Source of the DNA: an uncultured Collinsella sp.
GTDB lineage: Bacteria; Actinomycetota; Coriobacteriia; Coriobacteriales; Coriobacteriaceae
DNA length: 29,280 nucleotides
Direction: 5' to 3'
Assembly (NCBI GenBank): GCA_937926755.1
Contig: CALBBA010000133.1
Coordinates: 1 to 29,280, forward strand
Shown here: piece after piece, positions 25,555-29,280 of the stretch
Layout: every line of letters begins with the position of its first letter
How positions within the stretch are numbered: position 1 is the first letter of the stretch
Position numbers and translations under genes: made by a program
The notes under the pieces: model-generated
What the model was told of the DNA's origin: nothing
What the model saw: only the letters and a program-made list of their open reading frames with translations
Databases searched by the model: none

Positions 25555-26412
25555 ATGCGCAAACTGTTTTCCCGTCAGCTCATCGAGGCCCGTCACGAGA
25601 TGCTGAGCATCTACGAGGCCGTCGATCTGGCCCTCCACGATGCCGTGAAGGCCTATGTGACCGACGATCGCAAGCTCGCCACCAAGACCAAGAAGCGCAC
25701 GCTCTCGATCGATGCGCGCTGCGCCAACTTGGAGGCCGTGTGCTACAACCTGATCGCTACGCAGTCGCCGGTCGCCTCCGACTTCCGCTTGCTGCAGACG
25801 ATCATCTACGTCGACTTTAACCTGCAGCGCATGACCGATAAGGTTCGCCAGATCTGCCGCGCCACGCGTCACATGGTCAAGGCCGACATCTCGCTGCCCC
25901 AGGAACTCGTCGCTACGGTCGAGGCCGAGGCCGAGGCTGTTTACCAGGTGCTGGGTTCGTCACTTTCTGCGCTCGTCACCAACGACATGTCCATCATCTG
26001 CAACTTGGCCGTCGAGGACGAGCCAGTGCACGCCGCCTACGAGAAGTTCTTCCGCACCTTTACCCGTATGGATACGGGCGACTTTATGGACGACGACAGC
26101 AATTATGACGACCTGCGCCGCGCCATCATGGTATCGCGCTATCTCGATCGCATCGCCTCGATTTCCATCGATGCCGCCTGCCGTCTGACCTTCCTGTTGA
26201 CTGGTCAGCGTATGAACGCCGGCGATATCGCCCGTGTGGACGAGGATGAGCTCGAGAGCATGCGCGTGCCTTCGGGCGAGGGTGTTATCATGAGGCCCGC
26301 CGTCGACGCGCGTTACGTTGCCAAGGTGCCCGCCAACGAGGTCAGCGAGGGTCTTCGCTACCTGCTCGATCATCTTGAGGATGAGGACGATGGCGAGGAC
26401 GACGAGGAGTAA
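25555..26412 (+). CDS. phoU: PhoU family phosphate regulator, C-terminally extended
   Basis: PhoU links Pst transporter activity to phosphate signalling and is usually the last gene of pst operons, as here. The 285 residues contain two three-helix PhoU repeats (about 10-105 and 118-212) and then an extension of about 70 residues ending in an acidic tail (EDEDDGEDDEE). The usual ExxxD metal-binding words are altered: repeat 1 has Q91-R-M-T-D95 (LQRMTD) and repeat 2 has D198-R-I-A-S202 (LDRIAS). The start has ggag about 7 nt upstream of the ATG at 25555. No PhoR/PhoB genes are in the window. Confidence 0.88.
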   Translation: MRKLFSRQLIEARHEMLSIYEAVDLALHDAVKAYVTDDRKLATKTKKRTLSIDARCANLEAVCYNLIATQSPVASDFRLLQTIIYVDFNLQRMTDKVRQICRATRHMVKADISLPQELVATVEAEAEAVYQVLGSSLSALVTNDMSIICNLAVEDEPVHAAYEKFFRTFTRMDTGDFMDDDSNYDDLRRAIMVSRYLDRIASISIDAACRLTFLLTGQRMNAGDIARVDEDELESMRVPSGEGVIMRPAVDARYVAKVPANEVSEGLRYLLDHLEDEDDGEDDEE

Positions 26413-26449
26413 GTAACCCCGTTCGTCGAAAGATTGTAAATACCTAAGT

Positions 26450-26486
26450 GAGCGCGGCCTTGCACATGCGGGGCCGCGCTCTTGCG
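26450..26486 (+). terminator. Strong hairpin after phoU with a poor T tract
   Basis: gagcgcggcc (26450-26459) pairs perfectly with ggccgcgctc (26472-26481); the 12-nt loop is ttgcacatgcgg. Only ttgcgtt follows, so termination may be partial or the stem may instead protect the pst message end. Confidence 0.5.
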
Positions 26487-26531
26487 TTAGCATGGGACTA
26501 CTTGTTTGGCTGTCAGCGGAGGCGATTGGCA

Positions 26532-27269
26532 ATGGATAACTATTTGGATTTGATGCGCGCTCGCCGCGAGCAGATTCTGGAACGTTTTTATGCGGCGCTC
26601 GATCGCGCGGGCCGTCCCCACGACGCCGCGCGCCTCATTGCCGTGTCCAAGACCGTTGGTGTCGATGAGACCGTTGCCGCCATCCAGGCGGGGTATCGCC
26701 ATTTTGCCGAGAATCGCCCGCAGGAGCTGGTTCGCAAGCTCACAGGTTTGGCGGAGCATCCGGAGCTGCCCGAGGTGCGCTTCGATATGATCGGCAACCT
26801 GCAGACCAATAAGATCAATGCGGTGCTGGGCTCAGCCGAGCTGATTCACTCGGTGGGTTCGCTGCATCTGGCGCAGGCGATCTCGAGCCGTGCTGCCCGC
26901 AAGATTGAGGCAGGCGAGCTCGCCGGCCCCCAGCGTGTGCTCATCGAGGTCAATGTGAGTGGTGAGGAGTCGAAGGGAGGCTTTTCGCCCGATGAGATTC
27001 GCGCCGCCGCGGGTGAGCTTGCGGAACTTGAGGGAATTTGCGTACAGGGGCTTATGACTATGGCGCCCCGGGGGAATAAGGATGTGGCACGCCGCACCTT
27101 TGCGGGGCTTCGTGAGCTGAGGGATGAGCTGGAGGCGGCGCATCCCGATTTGAACCTGCCTGAGCTTTCCTGCGGCATGAGCGAAGACTTTGAGCCTGCC
27201 CTTGAGGAGGGCTCTACGCTCGTTCGCCTGGGCAGGGTAGTATTTAGCCCGGAGTTTGCAGTAAAATAA
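26532..27269 (+). CDS. yggS: PLP homeostasis protein (YggS/PROSC family)
   Basis: Pyridoxal-phosphate-binding protein of alanine racemase-like fold that buffers PLP; it is commonly found between ftsZ and sepF in Gram-positive division clusters. The 245 residues show the PLP lysine in LIAVSKT (Lys40), FAENRPQELVRK, FDMIGNLQTNK, VLIEVNVSGEESKGGF, GLMTMAP and SCGMSEDFEPALEEGSTLVRLG, all typical. The ATG at 26532 has ggaggcg about 9 nt upstream. The frame is open to 26448, but the extension lies over a hairpin and is not credible. It starts 51 nt after that hairpin. Confidence 0.95.
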   Translation: MDNYLDLMRARREQILERFYAALDRAGRPHDAARLIAVSKTVGVDETVAAIQAGYRHFAENRPQELVRKLTGLAEHPELPEVRFDMIGNLQTNKINAVLGSAELIHSVGSLHLAQAISSRAARKIEAGELAGPQRVLIEVNVSGEESKGGFSPDEIRAAAGELAELEGICVQGLMTMAPRGNKDVARRTFAGLRELRDELEAAHPDLNLPELSCGMSEDFEPALEEGSTLVRLGRVVFSPEFAVK

Positions 27270-27329
27270 GGCTCTGAAGTGCGCACTGATTATCGGGGCG
27301 CCTGCACTAAACCGCGAGAGGACACAACC

Positions 27330-28052
27330 ATGGGCTTCCTTGACGAGATTAAAAATAAGATGCACCTGGGCGGCCAGCAGGGTTACGACCAGGGTTATGG
27401 CCAGGACGACGACTACGGCTACGATGATGGCTATGACGATGGCTATCAGGGCAACGGCTACAGCGGTGCTTCGGGCGAGGGCTTCTACACCCAAGACGAG
27501 CCGAGCAACGGCCTGCTTGGTCAGACGCGCCGTGGTGAAGCTGAGTCGGTTGCCGTGTATACGCGCTCCGGTCAGCTGGTCGGCGATGACTCCCGCCATG
27601 CCACGACGTATAACCCGCCTTCGCGCTCGCAGGACAGTGTTGCGAGCGGTTATCGTCCTGGTGCCTATGACACGCCGTCGAGCTACGCCGAGAACACCCG
27701 CGCCCGTGCCGCCGCTGCGCCTGCGCCTGCACCGAGCGATGCCTCGGCCTATGCGAGCAATATCATCAACGCCACACCGCAGCTGCCGGCCTATGTCCTG
27801 CGCCCCGAGAGCTATGACGACGTGGAGACCGTGGTGCGCCGCGTTCGCACCAAGCAGCCTGTCGCACTGATTTTTGTGGGCGTACGCACCGAAGTTGCCA
27901 AGCGCGTCTTGGACTTCTCTTACGGCTTTGCCTGCGGTCTGGGTGCCACGGTCAAGGAGGTGGGCGACCGCGTGTTCATGGTGCTGCCCGCCGGTTGCGA
28001 GGTCAAAGATTCCGATCTCAAGAAGCTTCGTGCCGACGGCTACCTTAAGTAA
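27330..28052 (+). CDS. sepF: FtsZ membrane anchor SepF
   Basis: Anchors FtsZ filaments to the membrane in bacteria without FtsA. The 240 residues begin with an amphipathic membrane-binding helix (MGFLDEIKNKM), then a roughly 145-residue linker, and the SepF core at about 150-238 (RPESYDDVETVVRRVRTK, then DFSYGFACGLGATVKEVGDRVFMVLP). The linker opens with a Tyr/Gly/Asp repeat at about 18-44 and later turns Ala/Pro-rich. It is longer than the usual 150-residue SepF. The ATG at 27330 has agagg 8 nt upstream; an in-frame GTG at 27279 has none and would hide the amphipathic helix. Confidence 0.95.
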   Translation: MGFLDEIKNKMHLGGQQGYDQGYGQDDDYGYDDGYDDGYQGNGYSGASGEGFYTQDEPSNGLLGQTRRGEAESVAVYTRSGQLVGDDSRHATTYNPPSRSQDSVASGYRPGAYDTPSSYAENTRARAAAAPAPAPSDASAYASNIINATPQLPAYVLRPESYDDVETVVRRVRTKQPVALIFVGVRTEVAKRVLDFSYGFACGLGATVKEVGDRVFMVLPAGCEVKDSDLKKLRADGYLK

Positions 28053-28073
28053 AGACAAGACGAGGAGATTCCC

Positions 28074-28355
28074 ATCAACATCTACACTATCGTCCAGCTG
28101 GTCAATACGCTGTTCAACTTCTATTCCACGCTCATTGTCGTCTACTGCTTTATGACGTGGATTCCCATGAAGCAGGGTGGTTTGCTTCAGGATATTGCCG
28201 CGGTGCTTGATAGCTTGTGCGGTCCGTGGCTCAACCTGTTCCGTCGTTTCATCCCGCCGATGGGCGGTATCGATTTTTCGCCGGTCGTTGCGATTATTGC
28301 GTTGCAGTTGGTGCAGAGGCTGGTTCTGCAGCTTCTTATAGGTATACTCGTGTAG
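28074..28355 (+). CDS. yggT: YggT family membrane protein, apparent AUC start
   Basis: Small membrane protein of unknown exact role that often lies between sepF and divIVA. Read from ATC at 28074 it has 93 residues with two membrane segments: about 7-27 (VQLVNTLFNFYSTLIVVYCF) and about 70-92 (FSPVVAIIALQLVQRLVLQL), with W-I-P and the motif FRRFIPPMGGIDFSP between. The frame has no ATG, GTG or TTG between the sepF stop and the ATG at 28152. GAGGAG at 28062-28067 sits exactly 6 nt before ATC at 28074, the ideal spacing. The ATG at 28152 has no ribosome site and would remove the first membrane segment. An ATT at 28068 is too close to the site. Confidence 0.75.
   Translation: MNIYTIVQLVNTLFNFYSTLIVVYCFMTWIPMKQGGLLQDIAAVLDSLCGPWLNLFRRFIPPMGGIDFSPVVAIIALQLVQRLVLQLLIGILV
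28319..28348 (+). promoter_or_regulatory. Candidate divIVA promoter at the end of yggT
   Basis: TATACT at 28343-28348 is a good -10 match and lies just before the yggT stop. The -35 region near 28319-28325 (gctggtt) is weak. It would give divIVA a leader of about 60 nt and allow its expression apart from the upstream genes. Confidence 0.45.
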
Positions 28356-28416
28356 AACTGTCTTAGTAACTTACGTCGGGCGTGTAGCGCCGAGGCGATG
28401 AAAAAGGAGACTTGTT

Positions 28417-29091
28417 ATGGCTATTACCCCTGCAGACATCCAGGCTCAGACTTTCTCTGAGGCCAAGCGTGGCTACGATCCTGCTGAGGTCGACGTCTTC
28501 TTGGAGACGCTGTCCTCTGAGGTTGACGCTATGCTCGCTAAGATCGTCGACCTTAAGGGTCGTCTGACTGCTACCGAGCAGCAGCTTGCCGATGCGCAGG
28601 CTCAGCTTGCCCAGGCTCAGGATGCCCCCGCCCAGGCCGTTCCTGCCGCCCCCGTGGCTGCTCCCGCCCCTGACTTCTCCGCTCAGGAGCGCCAGATTTC
28701 CGCTGCCCTGATCGCTGCCCAGCAGACCGCTGAGACCATCGTCAACGATGCCAATGAGAACGCTGAGCGTATTCGCAACGAGGCTGACGCCAAGGCCCGC
28801 GAGGTTATCCGCCAGGCTCTGACCGAAAAGCAGGCTGAGCTCGAGGAGATCGATCGTCTCAAGGCTTCTCGTGAGGAGTTCAAGGCCGAGTATCTCAAGC
28901 TCATCCAGCACTTCATGGACGATGCCCAGAACTCCTTCCCGGCCGACCTCATGGCCTCCACGCCGGTCGGTTCTGCCGCTTCTCCTGCGGTGACTGTTCC
29001 CGCCGAGCCGCTGCCCGTCGCTGACCCGGTTGTCCCCGTGGCCGATCCCTTCGCCCCGATCGACAACTTCGCTGCCGACGACCTGGACTAA
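28417..29091 (+). CDS. divIVA: Cell division and polarity protein DivIVA
   Basis: Membrane-curvature-binding coiled-coil protein that marks poles and septa and directs growth in Actinobacteria. The 224 residues start with the family N-terminal domain (MAITPADIQAQTFSEAKRGY then DPAEVDVFLETL), continue with a first coiled coil (about 30-68), an Ala/Pro linker (about 69-86), a second coiled coil (about 89-170) and a Pro/Ala/Asp-rich tail. It is shorter than the mycobacterial Wag31. AAGGAG lies 7 nt before the ATG. A strong terminator follows at 29118. Confidence 0.95.
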   Translation: MAITPADIQAQTFSEAKRGYDPAEVDVFLETLSSEVDAMLAKIVDLKGRLTATEQQLADAQAQLAQAQDAPAQAVPAAPVAAPAPDFSAQERQISAALIAAQQTAETIVNDANENAERIRNEADAKAREVIRQALTEKQAELEEIDRLKASREEFKAEYLKLIQHFMDDAQNSFPADLMASTPVGSAASPAVTVPAEPLPVADPVVPVADPFAPIDNFAADDLD

Positions 29092-29117
29092 CATTCGGCC
29101 TACAATTTAGTGCCTAG

Positions 29118-29147
29118 AAAGGACCCGCAGCTTGCGGGTCCTTTTTT
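29118..29147 (+). terminator. Rho-independent terminator after divIVA
   Basis: aaaggacccgca (29118-29129) pairs perfectly with tgcgggtccttt (29133-29144) around a 3-nt loop, with TTTTTT at 29142-29147. It ends the yggS-divIVA unit. Confidence 0.95.
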
Positions 29148-29172
29148 ATGACTGTACCGGGGCGCGCAACAT

Positions 29173-29210
29173 AAAAAACCGAGCCCTGCACATAGTGGCG
29201 CAGAACTCGG
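29173..29210 (-). terminator. Rho-independent terminator on the minus strand
   Basis: Read on the minus strand, ccgagttctgc (29210-29200) pairs with gcagggctcgg (29189-29179) over 11 bp with two U-G wobbles and a 10-nt loop, followed by TTTTTT (29178-29173). It therefore ends a transcript that enters from the right edge and converges on divIVA. Confidence 0.8.
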
Positions 29211-29280
29211 CGAACCGGTGAGCGGGATCGCGTGCCGAATGTTGGTGTAAGGGCCGCTTCCCTGGCCGTAGAAAGCAGGA
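29211..29280 (-). other. 3' part of an unidentified minus-strand transcript, possibly non-coding RNA
   Basis: Upstream of the minus-strand terminator, none of the three minus-strand frames has a stop codon before the hairpin, so a normal protein gene cannot end here. The stretch is rich in short complementary words, for example ggcc-agggaagc-ggcc read on the minus strand. This fits the 3' end of a structured RNA. I could not match it to tmRNA, RNase P RNA, SRP RNA or 6S RNA by eye. An alternative is a leader for a + strand gene beyond the edge. Confidence 0.3.

Noticed and set aside
26448..26531. 28-codon upstream extension of yggS
   Set aside because: It overlaps a strong hairpin and lies before the ribosome site; YggS proteins begin near the ATG at 26532.
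28152..28355. Short yggT starting at ATG 28152 (67 residues)
   Set aside because: No ribosome site and loss of the first membrane segment; the frame upstream encodes typical YggT sequence preceded by GAGGAG.
29211..29280. 3' end of tmRNA, RNase P RNA or SRP RNA on the minus strand
   Set aside because: None of the conserved words (T-arm with CCA, the RNase P ACAGAACCCGG-type word, the SRP GGAAGG-type loop region) could be found in the visible part.

Overview
The window is a gene-dense, high-GC stretch in which every convincing protein gene reads on the + strand. It carries an actinobacterial division and cell-wall (dcw) cluster. FtsZ has the actinobacterial GEGGGTGTG form of the tubulin signature. 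SepF, YggT and DivIVA follow ftsZ, and no ftsA is present. Together with pyrG-xerD next to mraZ and the general codon style, this suggests a gut Coriobacteriia member, most likely Collinsella or a close relative. That assignment is inference from family resemblance; no search was run.

Region 1 (1-2400): a long near-perfect palindrome, a DUF1846 family gene with its own promoter and terminator, and a small winged-helix regulator with its own terminator. Region 2 (2400-5110): pyrG (CTP synthase) and xerD (tyrosine recombinase), 2 nt apart, closed by a second GGGACGGG-type hairpin that doubles as a terminator. Region 3 (5117-5474): a 360-nt control region for the dcw operon, with a dyad, iterated AACATAT words, a ladder of TGGGG boxes that looks like the MraZ operator, a good sigma70-type promoter lying inside those boxes, and twin ggggYggttcccc dyads.

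Region 4 (5475-20965): mraZ, rsmH, ftsL-like, ftsI, murF, mraY, murD, ftsW, murG, murC, murB, ftsQ, ftsZ. The Mur enzymes build the UDP-MurNAc-pentapeptide, MraY and MurG make lipid II, FtsW and FtsI polymerise and cross-link it at the septum, FtsL and FtsQ regulate them, and FtsZ makes the ring. murE, ddl and ftsA are absent from the window. Region 5 (20992-26412): after a strong terminator, pgeF (peptidoglycan editing) is joined by an ATGA overlap to a full phosphate uptake module, pstS-pstC-pstA-pstB-phoU, which sits inside the otherwise standard ftsZ-pgeF-yggS-sepF-yggT-divIVA order. Region 6 (26450-29147): yggS, sepF, yggT and divIVA, ended by a strong terminator. yggT appears to start at an AUC codon. 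Region 7 (29148-29280): a minus-strand terminator marks an unidentified convergent transcript, possibly a non-coding RNA, entering from beyond the right edge.

The main points worth a second look are the pst insertion coupled to pgeF, the apparent AUC start of yggT, the elaborate mraZ control region, the two related palindromes, the PhoU with altered metal motifs, and the minus-strand transcript at the right edge. No insertion sequence, CRISPR array, tRNA or rRNA was seen.
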